From positions 1 through 61,966 of the forward strand of contig NZ_ATXL01000006.1 of assembly GCF_000421665.1 (NCBI RefSeq): 61,966 nucleotides of DNA, read 5' to 3'. Made by a program: the position numbers and the translations under genes. Positions 44,489 through 52,193 of the stretch are shown here, piece by piece (position 1 is the first letter of the stretch; each line of letters starts with the position of its first letter). The notes under the pieces are model-generated. The model was not told where the DNA came from, did no database searches, and saw only the letters and a program-made list of their open reading frames with translations. Source of the DNA: Bavariicoccus seileri WCC 4188 (GTDB taxonomy: Bacteria; Bacillota; Bacilli; Lactobacillales; Aerococcaceae).

Positions 44489-46766
44489 ACTAAGCAAGGA
44501 TAAACTCAACTACTTCCAAAAGCGATTCTTACGCATTCAGAAGCATAACATAGAGCGCACTGATAATTACATCAAAGGTTTTGAAAAACGTCAGAAAGAG
44601 CTTTCTGATAGCTTAAACAAAGAGTTAGACATCTTTATTAAGCGTTATGCTGATGAAGATAAAATCTCAATGAAAGAAGCTAGCAAGCTCATCTCAAAAC
44701 AACAACGTAGTGAGCTGAAGATGTCGCTTGAAGAGTTTAGGCAAAAAGCACTTGAAGGTGGCCATGATGTAGAACTCAACAAGATCTATTACACCACTCG
44801 CGTAACGCGTCTGGATGCCTTGCAAGCACAGTTAAACATGCTGACAGCTGAATCATCATTCAACGAAACAGATGAGCTAGCGCAGCATTTAAAAGACACT
44901 TACAAAGACACCTACTTGCGTAATATCTATGAATTGACAGATAGAGGTAATGTTACTTTAACGTTTAGTACATTTAGCGAAGCTAGACTGCAAAAAGTTT
45001 TATCTAAAGACTGGCTAGGCAGTGATTTTAGTAAGCGGATTTGGAAGAATCAAACGCAATTACTACCGCAACAACTTGAAAAAGTTATGGCACAAGCTAC
45101 TGTAACAGGTTGGTCAATAGATAGGACAGTTAAAGAGTTCAAGAGATATACTGATAACGTTGCAACTAACCGCATGTACACGCTGATTAATACCGAATCA
45201 GCTCACATTGCAGATGAAGCAGCACAAGAAGCCTATCGGCGAACTGGTATAGAGAAGTATGATTGGATGGCGACATTCGAAATACACACGTGTCCTATCT
45301 GCGCTGACTTGGACGGACAATCTTTTAGAGTAGATGATCCATTAGCGCCAAGACCACCGTCACCACATCCAAATTGTGTGTTACCAAACAATATAGTCAT
45401 AGCTCCTGATGCAGAAGCCATGACTAGAAGTTTTTATTCAGGTGATGTAATTGAGATTGCTACTTCCCAAACCGATGGGATTAGCGTCACTCCCAATCAC
45501 ATAATGCTTACATCTAGAGGTTGGGTCAGAGCGAAGGATATTATTAAGGGCGACAAGATAATCAACTATTCTAGATGGAAGGAATTCACGTCCAGATTTA
45601 TCGCCAGTCCAACAAACGACGATAGTAAACCCACTGTCGAAAATCTTTTTACTGCGCTTCTCAAATCTGGATTTGTGTCTCCCAGTTCCATGCCAGCCAC
45701 CTCCGTAGACTTCAAGGGCGATGTTATCGAAAACAGCAATATCGATATTATAAATATCAATAGCTTTTTGAGGGACAAATGGGATTCCTCGTTTGCTCAG
45801 CTCATCGGAAATGAGAATCTCGTCTCGACTTCTGAAAAGAGCTCTTTTTTGAACAGTGTTAGCTTTTTTAAGAAGTGTTTGGCGGGATTTGGGCTTGCCT
45901 CTGATGGCATCATGAGCGGCGCTCGAATTGCGGATATTCTCTTGCTTGGTTCTCTTAGCCATCATGATTTGATTAGCAAGCGTTTGCCCTCTCATTACAA
46001 CGCTAGATTGTTCAAGGCGACGTTTGATAACTGTCCTAGAAACGCCAAACTTTTTAGCCAAAGCGTTAACGCTCATGCCGGATTCGTAAAGAGAAATGAT
46101 CTTTCTAACTGGAATAGACTTTTTAGCATTAGGATTTCTAATACTAATTCCATTTTCTTTAATAATTTTAGTGATTGGTTTTCTAGAAACGTTAAAGACA
46201 TTCGCGATCTGTGTGATAGATTGACCGGAATTGTATCTTGTGATGATGTCGTTGATATCAAGGTTTTTCATTATAGTGGTCACGTTTATGACATCTCCTC
46301 TCAATCAACATTATACACCATAAATGGTTATATTAGTAGTAATTGTCGTTGCACCACCGTACCACATCTTGATGGACTGGAAATAACAGAACGTTGGGCG
46401 CGTGATCCAGAGACTGGAAAAGGTGCATTGGTTGATAGCAAGACATTTGATGAGTGGAAGAAAAAGCAACATAATATAGCTAATGATGCTATAATTGGTA
46501 TGAAAACTAGTGATGGAATTACCATAAGCAGAACGAGTCAGCATTTGGTGCAAAGAACTGTAGAGAGAAGCATCAAGCCGAATGAGATAAAAGAGGCGTT
46601 AACGAATCCAATTTACATTAGACCCGATAAAGTTCAAGACAGTGGAATATCAAGAAAATATGTTGGTAGAAGTGTTTCAGTAGCTGTAAATCCGGAAAAT
46701 GGAACAATAATAACAGCTCATAAAACTGGCAGTCGTACAGTTCGTAAATATACTAAGGAGGAATGA
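44472..46766 (+). CDS. MuF/SPP1 gp7-like minor head protein interrupted by an intein
   Basis: The precursor is 764 residues. Residues 1-301 and 625-764 join to give a 441-residue head-morphogenesis protein. The N-terminal part is a helical MuF domain ending at a metal-binding cluster (CPICADLDG...HPN), and the C-terminal extein begins CRCTTVP, restoring the family's HPNCRC. Residues 302-624 are an intein. The last ~85 residues (SQHLVQRTVERS...YVGRSVSVAV...THKTGSRTVRK-like) resemble the RelE/Barnase-EndoU-ColicinD-type nuclease domains often fused to MuF proteins. Splicing is predicted, not shown. Confidence 0.88.
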   Translation: MAKKNELSKDKLNYFQKRFLRIQKHNIERTDNYIKGFEKRQKELSDSLNKELDIFIKRYADEDKISMKEASKLISKQQRSELKMSLEEFRQKALEGGHDVELNKIYYTTRVTRLDALQAQLNMLTAESSFNETDELAQHLKDTYKDTYLRNIYELTDRGNVTLTFSTFSEARLQKVLSKDWLGSDFSKRIWKNQTQLLPQQLEKVMAQATVTGWSIDRTVKEFKRYTDNVATNRMYTLINTESAHIADEAAQEAYRRTGIEKYDWMATFEIHTCPICADLDGQSFRVDDPLAPRPPSPHPNCVLPNNIVIAPDAEAMTRSFYSGDVIEIATSQTDGISVTPNHIMLTSRGWVRAKDIIKGDKIINYSRWKEFTSRFIASPTNDDSKPTVENLFTALLKSGFVSPSSMPATSVDFKGDVIENSNIDIININSFLRDKWDSSFAQLIGNENLVSTSEKSSFLNSVSFFKKCLAGFGLASDGIMSGARIADILLLGSLSHHDLISKRLPSHYNARLFKATFDNCPRNAKLFSQSVNAHAGFVKRNDLSNWNRLFSIRISNTNSIFFNNFSDWFSRNVKDIRDLCDRLTGIVSCDDVVDIKVFHYSGHVYDISSQSTLYTINGYISSNCRCTTVPHLDGLEITERWARDPETGKGALVDSKTFDEWKKKQHNIANDAIIGMKTSDGITISRTSQHLVQRTVERSIKPNEIKEALTNPIYIRPDKVQDSGISRKYVGRSVSVAVNPENGTIITAHKTGSRTVRKYTKEE
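45375..46343 (+). other. Intein (323 residues) inserted at HPN|CRC of the head protein
   Basis: The intein begins at Cys302 (TGT 45375-45377, CVLPNNIVIAPDAEA) and ends at Asn624 before Cys625 (46344). Block B shows SVTPNHIMLTSRGW with T-x-x-H, followed by AKDIIKGDKI. Blocks F and G read FHYSGHVYDISS and YTINGYISSN, then C. The penultimate residue is Ser instead of the usual His. Between about 45580 and 46240 the plus-strand reading has no known domain; that DNA encodes a nuclease on the other strand. Confidence 0.9.
45438..46283 (-). CDS. Antisense homing endonuclease nested in the intein (HTH + Vsr/EDxHD-like)
   Basis: This leftward frame of about 281 residues (GTG 46283 after AGAGGAGA; ATG 46271 or TTG 46304 are alternatives) lies wholly within the intein DNA. 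Two helix-turn-helix repeats, YNSGQSITQIANVFNVSRKP and YESGMSVNALAKKFGVSRTV, share Y-x-S-G-x-S...A-x-x-F-x-V-S-R. After a basic linker comes a Vsr-like nuclease: RSRDEILISDELSKRGIPF, NIDIAVFDNIALEVYGGGWH and GFTIVVCWTGD, with the E, D and H of the EDxHD pattern. It should cut the intein-less head-gene allele. Cleavage is inferred. Confidence 0.82.
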   Translation of the reverse strand: MTTIMKNLDINDIITRYNSGQSITQIANVFNVSRKPITKIIKENGISIRNPNAKKSIPVRKIISLYESGMSVNALAKKFGVSRTVIKRRLEQSSVVMRGQTLANQIMMAKRTKQENIRNSSAAHDAIRGKPKSRQTLLKKANTVQKRALFRSRDEILISDELSKRGIPFVPQKAIDIYNIDIAVFDNIALEVYGGGWHGTGRHKSRFEKRSKKIFDSGFTIVVCWTGDKSGREFLPSRIVDYLVALNNILRSDPTSRCKHYVIGSDANPIGLGSSNLNYIT

Positions 46767-46975
46767 TGCGAATGATTTTAAGCAATGTATTAAAAAAAGA
46801 AGAAATTGAATATATTTCTAAGTTTGTATCAGTCAAAACTAAGTATAACGACGATGATTACGATAAACTGATAGAGGATTTAGAAGATGCCATGATGTCT
46901 TTTGCAATTGATGATGAAATCAAAGGCGAGGGATTGAAAATCGAAAAAGTAATTGATAAATTATCCGAAGAATAG
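46763..46975 (+). CDS. Small acidic protein after the head protein (possible immunity partner)
   Basis: This 70-residue acidic, helical protein (YNDDDYDKLIEDLEDAMMSF) is unfamiliar to me. It begins in an ATGA overlap with the head-protein gene after AAGGAGG; ATG 46766 or 46772 could also serve. Because the head protein ends in a toxin-nuclease-like domain, a coupled small acidic protein could be its inhibitor, but this is inference from position. A terminator hairpin starts before its last codon. Confidence 0.65.
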   Translation: MMRMILSNVLKKEEIEYISKFVSVKTKYNDDDYDKLIEDLEDAMMSFAIDDEIKGEGLKIEKVIDKLSEE

Positions 46976-47010
46976 CACCCAGTCATGAAAATTGATTGAG
47001 TGCTATTTTT
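46972..47010 (+). terminator. Intrinsic terminator inside the late operon (first)
   Basis: ATAGCAC-C-CAGTCA (46972-46985) pairs with TGATTG-A-GTGCTAT (46993-47006), with one mismatch and loop TGAAAAT, followed by TTTT. It overlaps the stop of the 70-residue gene. Confidence 0.8.
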
Positions 47011-47033
47011 GTACACAAAATTAGGAGGTAAAT

Positions 47034-47270
47034 ATGGACCAAGAACCAGTTGATTTCCAGGAAACAAAGCAAAAAAAAGAACGCGGTATGACCGTTAAAG
47101 ACATTTTATCAAACAAGTTAAAACAATATAGTGATATTGAAACAGTTGTAGTAGTCTCGAAACACAAAGATGGTGTGATAGAAACAGCTTTTAGTTGGGA
47201 AGGTAGCACAGAAGCATTAGGAATGCTGACAATAGCTCAGGCAGACATTGTCGATTACATGAAGGATTAA
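47034..47270 (+). CDS. Hypothetical protein between two late-operon terminators
   Basis: This 78-residue protein has a polar N-terminus and then a small alpha/beta fold (ETVVVVSKHKDGVIETAFSW, then STEALGMLTIAQADIVDYMK). I do not recognise a family. TTAGGAGGT lies upstream. It is bracketed by two intrinsic terminators, as expected for an added cargo gene, but I see no promoter of its own. Confidence 0.7.
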   Translation: MDQEPVDFQETKQKKERGMTVKDILSNKLKQYSDIETVVVVSKHKDGVIETAFSWEGSTEALGMLTIAQADIVDYMKD

Positions 47271-47297
47271 GTCATCCAGTCGATGGCTTTTTATTTT
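47271..47297 (+). terminator. Intrinsic terminator inside the late operon (second)
   Basis: GTCATC-CAGTC-GATGGC (6-bp stem with one wobble) is followed by TTTTTATTTT, directly after the stop of the 78-residue gene. Confidence 0.78.
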
Positions 47298-47382
47298 GCA
47301 CAATTTTAGACCTGCTCGGATGTCTCAAAAAGACGGCTCATAGTGGGAGTTGCCACTCTAAAAACACTTAGGAGGAACTGAA

Positions 47383-47967
47383 ATGAAAAAAGAAGATTTA
47401 TTGGCTTTAGGTATTGATGAGGAAGTTGCTAAGAAGGTAATGGCTTTACACGGTGCAGACCAAACGAAATTTAATACTAGATTAGCAACGGTTGAAGCAG
47501 AGCGTGATAACTATAAGCAAACAGCTGATGGTAATTCAGAAGCATTGAAAGCAGCTCAAGCTAAAGCGGTTAAGTATGACGAGTTGAAACCTAAGTATGA
47601 TCAAATCAACTCAGACTATGACAAGCTCAAAACGTCCGGACAAGCGGCAATTGATGCAGAAGTTGCTAAGGTTAAGCGTCAGTCAGCTATTGACTCACTC
47701 GTTACTAGCTACAATCCAAAGAACAAGAAATCAGTCATGGCACTGATTGATGTGGAAGTCGTCAAATTAGAAGACGGCAAACTCACAGGACTTAAAGAAC
47801 AATTGGACGGATTAGTTAAGTCAGACGCCTATTTGTTTGGTTCAAAATCTAGCTATAGTCCTGCAGGTGGTCAATCACCTAATACGGATTTAGACCTAGA
47901 CAAAGCTATCAAAGAAGGTAATTTGACTGAATATCTCAAACAAAAAAAGGAAAAAGAAAAGGAGTAG
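47383..47967 (+). CDS. Capsid scaffolding protein (GP20-like)
   Basis: This 194-residue protein should guide capsid assembly and then leave the head. MKKEDLLALGIDEEVAKKVM and a long coiled coil (residues 25-90) match phage minor structural GP20/scaffold proteins. The C-terminus is basic and helical, as needed to bind capsid. TTAGGAGGA lies upstream. It immediately precedes the capsid gene. Confidence 0.9.
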   Translation: MKKEDLLALGIDEEVAKKVMALHGADQTKFNTRLATVEAERDNYKQTADGNSEALKAAQAKAVKYDELKPKYDQINSDYDKLKTSGQAAIDAEVAKVKRQSAIDSLVTSYNPKNKKSVMALIDVEVVKLEDGKLTGLKEQLDGLVKSDAYLFGSKSSYSPAGGQSPNTDLDLDKAIKEGNLTEYLKQKKEKEKE

Positions 47968-47976
47968 TAAAACATT

Positions 47977-48978
47977 ATGGCAGATAATATTACAAAATTA
48001 ATCGATGTCGTTACACCAGAAATTTACAACCAATACATGAACAACTTTACTGCAGAAAAATCTGCATTTATTCAATCAGGTGTTGCGGTAGCAGACGAAC
48101 GCGTTTCTAAAAACATCACAGCAGGTGGACTGTTAGTCCATATGCCTTTTTGGAATGATCTAACAGGTGATGACGAAGTTTTAGGCGATGGTGATAAAGC
48201 CTTAACAACTGGAAAAATAACATCTAGCTTAGATCAAGCCGCTGTTTTATATCGCGGACGTGGTTGGGCTGTTAATGAACTGGCTGGCGTTATTGCTGGA
48301 GATAAGCCGATGGATGCTTTAATGGCTAAATTAGGAGCATACAGACTTCGCAGAGAACAACAAGCTCTTATTGCGGTCTTAAATGGTCTTTTTGCAGAAA
48401 AAGGTGCTGCAGAAGATGCGATTGCTGGTCCTTTAAACGCTACACACTTGAATAGCAAGAAAACTTCAAGCATTAATGCTGAATTGATACTTGATACAAA
48501 ACAATTGTTAGGAGATGCCTCTGAACAACTTAGCGTGATTGTAATGCATTCAGCTATCAAAACATCATTGCAAAAACAAAACTTGATTGAAAACATTCCG
48601 AACTCGCGTGGGGAAATTGTTTTTCAAGCGTTCATGGGATATCGCATTGTGGTTGATGACGGCGTACCAACATTTGGCACAGGAGCAAGCACCTCTTATC
48701 AAACATACTTGTTGCGCGGTGGTTCGTTTGGCCGTAATAGTGGTAATCCGTCACAATTAACGACGTTTGAAACTGATCGTGATTCTGCTAAAGGTAACGA
48801 CAGAATCTTTACTCGTTGGGCATTAACCATGCATCCGTACGGCGTTAAATGGAATGATAGCACTCGTGAAGATGGCAATATCACACCAACAAATGTTGAT
48901 TTGGCTAATCCTGCAAACTGGACTAAAGTTTATGAAGATAAGCAAATCGGTATCGTTTCTCTAATTTCTAAAGCGTAA
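47977..48978 (+). CDS. Major capsid protein
   Basis: This 333-residue protein is the shell subunit. Diagnostic stretches are TKLIDVVTPEIYNQYMNNFT, LLVHMPFWNDLTGDDEVLGD, LYRGRGWAVNELAGVIAG and MHPYGVKWNDSTREDGNITP. These place it among PBSX-related HK97-fold capsids. Gene order scaffold-capsid-connector supports this. AAAGGAG lies upstream of the ATG. Confidence 0.93.
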   Translation: MADNITKLIDVVTPEIYNQYMNNFTAEKSAFIQSGVAVADERVSKNITAGGLLVHMPFWNDLTGDDEVLGDGDKALTTGKITSSLDQAAVLYRGRGWAVNELAGVIAGDKPMDALMAKLGAYRLRREQQALIAVLNGLFAEKGAAEDAIAGPLNATHLNSKKTSSINAELILDTKQLLGDASEQLSVIVMHSAIKTSLQKQNLIENIPNSRGEIVFQAFMGYRIVVDDGVPTFGTGASTSYQTYLLRGGSFGRNSGNPSQLTTFETDRDSAKGNDRIFTRWALTMHPYGVKWNDSTREDGNITPTNVDLANPANWTKVYEDKQIGIVSLISKA

Positions 48979-48990
48979 GGAGTGGTTTAA

Positions 48991-49371
48991 ATGGCAGCAA
49001 TTGATGAAGTTAAAAATGTAGTGATTGAAAAAATTAAAGAATTGCGTGGTATCGAAGACGCTACGCAAGATACTTTGCTAGATTTCAGTGCTATATCTGC
49101 TATTAATGCCATTCTCAACTACTGTCATTTAGAAGAAGATGAGTTTCCTTATCGGTTGATTGAAGTAGCTGTCAATATGTCGCTGGATTTACTAAATGAA
49201 GGTGGCCTATTAGCTGATTCAAGCACTGGCGATGATGTGAAGTCGATTAAAGAAGGCGATATGCAGATTACTCGTGCAACAGCTATTGAGAAGATAACTG
49301 CACGCAAAGCTAATCCTGCTTTTATTCGACTTTACAGTAATCAACTAAACTCTTTTAGAAAGTTAGCGTGA
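48991..49371 (+). CDS. Head-tail connector (adaptor) protein
   Basis: This 126-residue helical protein follows the capsid gene, where gp6/YqbG-like adaptors lie. The pattern VIEKIKELRGIED, INAILNYCHLEEDEFPYRLI and the C-terminal RLYSNQLNSFRKL fit these connectors, which bind the portal. It overlaps the next gene by 4 bp. Confidence 0.8.
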   Translation: MAAIDEVKNVVIEKIKELRGIEDATQDTLLDFSAISAINAILNYCHLEEDEFPYRLIEVAVNMSLDLLNEGGLLADSSTGDDVKSIKEGDMQITRATAIEKITARKANPAFIRLYSNQLNSFRKLA

Positions 49372-49736
49372 TGTGTATGTGTGAGTGGGCAAAAGAAGAG
49401 TTTGAAAAGCTCTATGATTCTAAACTTTCAATCATCGAAAAAGTCGAAAAGAAAGTTAATGGCATTACTAAATTTGTTGATTCTGTAGTTGCCTCAGATG
49501 TGCCATGTCGCATTTCTACTAAGTCCGCGATTAATCAAGTTAGCCAATCAGAAAATGCCAAGCAGACGTTTGTGTTAGCTTTATATGTCTCACCTAATAT
49601 TGTTATTAAAGCAGGTAGTAAACTTGAAGTAACTAATGTTCATGGCGAAACAGTTGAGTATAGGCGGACTGGTGAAGGTATTGGAAGCTACAACACTCAT
49701 AAGGCTTATCCAATCGAAAGAGCGGTGACAGCATGA
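49368..49736 (+). CDS. Head closure / connector protein (YqbH-like)
   Basis: This 122-residue protein is mainly beta-strand, with DVPCRISTKSAINQVSQSEN, then VSPNIVIKAGSKLEVTNVHG and VEYRRTGEG. Position and layout fit the stopper or head-closure proteins of SPP1/PBSX-type phages. GTG 49368 and ATG 49371 are both possible starts in the overlap with the adaptor gene. Confidence 0.72.
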   Translation: MMCMCEWAKEEFEKLYDSKLSIIEKVEKKVNGITKFVDSVVASDVPCRISTKSAINQVSQSENAKQTFVLALYVSPNIVIKAGSKLEVTNVHGETVEYRRTGEGIGSYNTHKAYPIERAVTA

Positions 49737-50233
49737 GTAAATCGGCTACGTTTGATTTTAGTGAGTTTGAAGCATTTGCTAAGAACTTTCACAAGCAAGC
49801 TTATGAGGCTAACGCTAAAGAGTTCTTAATTGGTGCTTTAGAGCTGATTGGCGATAATACTCTTAGAGTGGTTAAGTCTAAAACGCCAGAGGGCCACTAT
49901 GGTACTACTATTTTTAGGGCTGTAGGTGAACGCAATAACAAGAAACTAATAGTATTTGAAGGTGATTCCCAAGGTAAAACAGGAGGGAATTTGCGTAGAA
50001 GCTGGGAAGTTACAGAAGTTAAATATAGTGGCAAGACATTTTTCATACAGGTTATCAATCCTGAAGATTACGCTTCTTTCGTTGAAGATGGTCATCGTGG
50101 ACTTGGCAAGAAAACCAAATGGGTTGAAGGAGAACATATGCTAGAGCTAACACTAGAAAAAATTGAGAATCAGATACCGAGACTTGTCAAAAAAGACTAT
50201 ATCAAGTACTTAAAGAAATTTGGTGTTGAGTAG
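49733..50233 (+). CDS. HK97 gp10-like tail completion protein
   Basis: This 166-residue protein shows the gp10/YqbI pattern: FSEFEAFAKNFHKQAYEANA, VKSKTPEGHYG, GNLRRSWEVTEVKYSGKTFF and YASFVEDGHRGLGKK, where the Y-A-x-x-V-E-x-G-H motif is typical. Such proteins help join tail to head. Four-base overlaps link it to its neighbours. Confidence 0.85.
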   Translation: MSKSATFDFSEFEAFAKNFHKQAYEANAKEFLIGALELIGDNTLRVVKSKTPEGHYGTTIFRAVGERNNKKLIVFEGDSQGKTGGNLRRSWEVTEVKYSGKTFFIQVINPEDYASFVEDGHRGLGKKTKWVEGEHMLELTLEKIENQIPRLVKKDYIKYLKKFGVE

Positions 50234-50685
50234 TGATTAATCTGACAGAATCAATTGCAACAAAACTCATTCAATTATTTGGAGAAGACATAAACATTTA
50301 TACAGATAATGTGGAGCAAGGCTTTAAAGAGCCTTGTTTTTATATTTATGAAGGTGAAACCGAAACTGCAGATGAATTGATGGGTTATCAAAAACTGACA
50401 AGGCATTTTTATTTGGTATTCTTTCCGAATGAAAAAAGTGAAGCAGAGTTTCGAGATCAATGCGCGCCGATTCAATACAAATTTTTAACGGAATTCGATG
50501 CAATTGAAATTGGACGGTTCACATCTGGTTGTTTAAACCGTAAGGCAAAATACAACGATGTTGAACGCGTGGCGCAACTACAGTTTGATTTAAAATATCG
50601 TCTTGCTGTAGATGAATCTGGCATCTCTATGGACGTTTTAGAGCAAGGAGGAGGAATTATAAGTGACAGTAAGAAAGAGCGTTAA
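50233..50685 (+). CDS. Tail terminator protein (YqbJ/DUF6838-like)
   Basis: This 150-residue protein has YIYEGETETADELMGYQKLT and FPNEKSEAEFRDQCAPIQYK, with the general layout of PBSX-group tail terminators that cap the tail tube. The GTG start at 50233 overlaps the preceding TAG stop by one base. The assignment depends largely on position between gp10-like and sheath genes. Confidence 0.7.
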   Translation: MINLTESIATKLIQLFGEDINIYTDNVEQGFKEPCFYIYEGETETADELMGYQKLTRHFYLVFFPNEKSEAEFRDQCAPIQYKFLTEFDAIEIGRFTSGCLNRKAKYNDVERVAQLQFDLKYRLAVDESGISMDVLEQGGGIISDSKKER

Positions 50686-50878
50686 AACAGAACCTAAAGT
50701 GGTTGAACCGACCGCAGTAAGTGAGCCTGTTAGATTTGGCATTGATGATCTTTGCAAATCAGATGAGTTCACACGAAATGAGAAAGATTTTTTAAAAGCA
50801 ATTGTGGTAGACAAGCAATATACGGTTGCAGAAGCTAAGAAACTATTGAGTCAAACATTGAAAGGGGCAGTTAAATAA
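50663..50878 (+). CDS. Small phage protein before the sheath gene
   Basis: This 71-residue protein has a Pro/Val/Glu-rich start and a helical C-terminus (DLCKSDEFTRNEKDFLKAIV). GTG 50663 follows GGAGGAGGAA inside the end of the previous gene, and its stop shares a base with the sheath ATG. It matches the YqbK-preceding small ORF of PBSX-like phages; role unknown. Confidence 0.7.
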   Translation: MTVRKSVKTEPKVVEPTAVSEPVRFGIDDLCKSDEFTRNEKDFLKAIVVDKQYTVAEAKKLLSQTLKGAVK

Positions 50879-52179
50879 TGGCAGGTGGAAATTTTACATC
50901 TCAAAATAAAGTAAGACCAGGCGCATATGTCAACATTCGTGCTAATGGTGGTACAGGAACAGCAGAAGGACTTAGCGGAGTCGTTGCGCTACCGCTAGCA
51001 ATTTCTTATGGTCCTAAAGAAATTAAAGAAGTCACTGCAGTATCTAATCTAGACGATTATGCAAGTGATTTAGGTCAAGCAGAGTTATTGGTGCTGAAAG
51101 AAACGCTAAAACGTGCTTCTAAGGTGCTTTTAGGTCGTGTTGGCAGTGGTGCTAAAGCTAGTGCATCGAGTGATGCATTAACGGTTAATGCATTGTACGA
51201 AGGCGCTGGCGGTAACAAAATCAGTGTTGTCGTTAAAGCTGATCCTAACGATGATACTGTTTTTCATGTCTTAACTTACTTGAACGGTATTGAAAAGGAT
51301 ACACAATCAGTCAAAGACATCAAAGATTTAGTTGCTAACAAGCTTGTATCTTTTGCTGGAGAAGGTAAGCCTGCAGTTGCTACTTTAACATTGGAAAACG
51401 GTACTTCTACTGATCCAATCGCAGCAGATTATTTGGATTTCTTTGCAAAAGCACAATTATTCGACTTTAACACATTAGCTCTACCAGTTTCAGACGAAAC
51501 CGTTAAGTTAGCAGGTGTAAACTTTATCAAACGTTTGAGAGATGAAGAAGGTCGTAAGTGTCAAATCGTTGTAGCAGGTTATGCAGCGGATAGTGAAGCA
51601 GTCATCAATGTTAAAAATGGCGTTATTTTGGCAGATGGCTCTATTGTCGATGCAGTCAAAGCGACTGGTTGGGTAGCGGGAGCAACAGCAGCTGCAGGAG
51701 TTGCGCAATCGCTAACTTACTCAGCTTATGATGGCGCGATTGATGTTAGTCCTCGCTATGTCGATTCTGATATTGTCGCAGCGCTAAGAGCAGGCGAATT
51801 TGTATTCACTGAAAAGCGTGGTACTGCAGTTGTTGAGCAAGATATTAACAGCTTAGTAACTTATGGTTCTGAAAAATCGAAAGCATTTTCTAAGAATCGT
51901 GTCATTCGTGTGCTTGATGACATCGCAAACAACACCAAAAAGACTTTCGAAGATTTTTACATTGGTAAGGTCAACAATAATGTTGATGGTCGTGAACTAT
52001 TCAAAGCTGATCGCATTGCATACTTTGGCGCTCTACAAGATCAAGGCGCTATTGAAGCGTTTGATCCAGAAGAGTTAAATATCGAAGCTGGTATCGAAAA
52101 AGATGCAGTCGTAATGAACGTCGCAGTTCAACCAGTCGATGCAATGGAAAAACTTTATGCGACTGTAGTCGTGAGATAA
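50878..52179 (+). CDS. Tail sheath protein (XkdK-like)
   Basis: This 433-residue protein forms the contractile sheath. The N-terminus GGNFTSQNKVRPGAYVNIRA, the central VSPRYVDSDIVAALRAGEFV-like stretch with TEKRGTAVVEQDINSLVTY, and NRVIRVLDDIANNTKKTFED are diagnostic of phage tail sheaths of the PBSX group. Its presence shows that the phage has a contractile (myovirus-type) tail. AAAGGGG lies upstream. Confidence 0.95.
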   Translation: MAGGNFTSQNKVRPGAYVNIRANGGTGTAEGLSGVVALPLAISYGPKEIKEVTAVSNLDDYASDLGQAELLVLKETLKRASKVLLGRVGSGAKASASSDALTVNALYEGAGGNKISVVVKADPNDDTVFHVLTYLNGIEKDTQSVKDIKDLVANKLVSFAGEGKPAVATLTLENGTSTDPIAADYLDFFAKAQLFDFNTLALPVSDETVKLAGVNFIKRLRDEEGRKCQIVVAGYAADSEAVINVKNGVILADGSIVDAVKATGWVAGATAAAGVAQSLTYSAYDGAIDVSPRYVDSDIVAALRAGEFVFTEKRGTAVVEQDINSLVTYGSEKSKAFSKNRVIRVLDDIANNTKKTFEDFYIGKVNNNVDGRELFKADRIAYFGALQDQGAIEAFDPEELNIEAGIEKDAVVMNVAVQPVDAMEKLYATVVVR

Positions 52180-52193
52180 GGGGGAAATAAAAC

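Noticed and set aside
45566-45778. Other short frames inside the intein DNA (also 46073-46261)
   Set aside because: They are out of register with both the intein and the HTH-nuclease frame and show no domain.
45580-46240. A LAGLIDADG or HNH endonuclease in frame with the intein
   Set aside because: I looked for the motifs in the plus-strand translation between the Hint blocks and found none; the coding signal there is on the minus strand.
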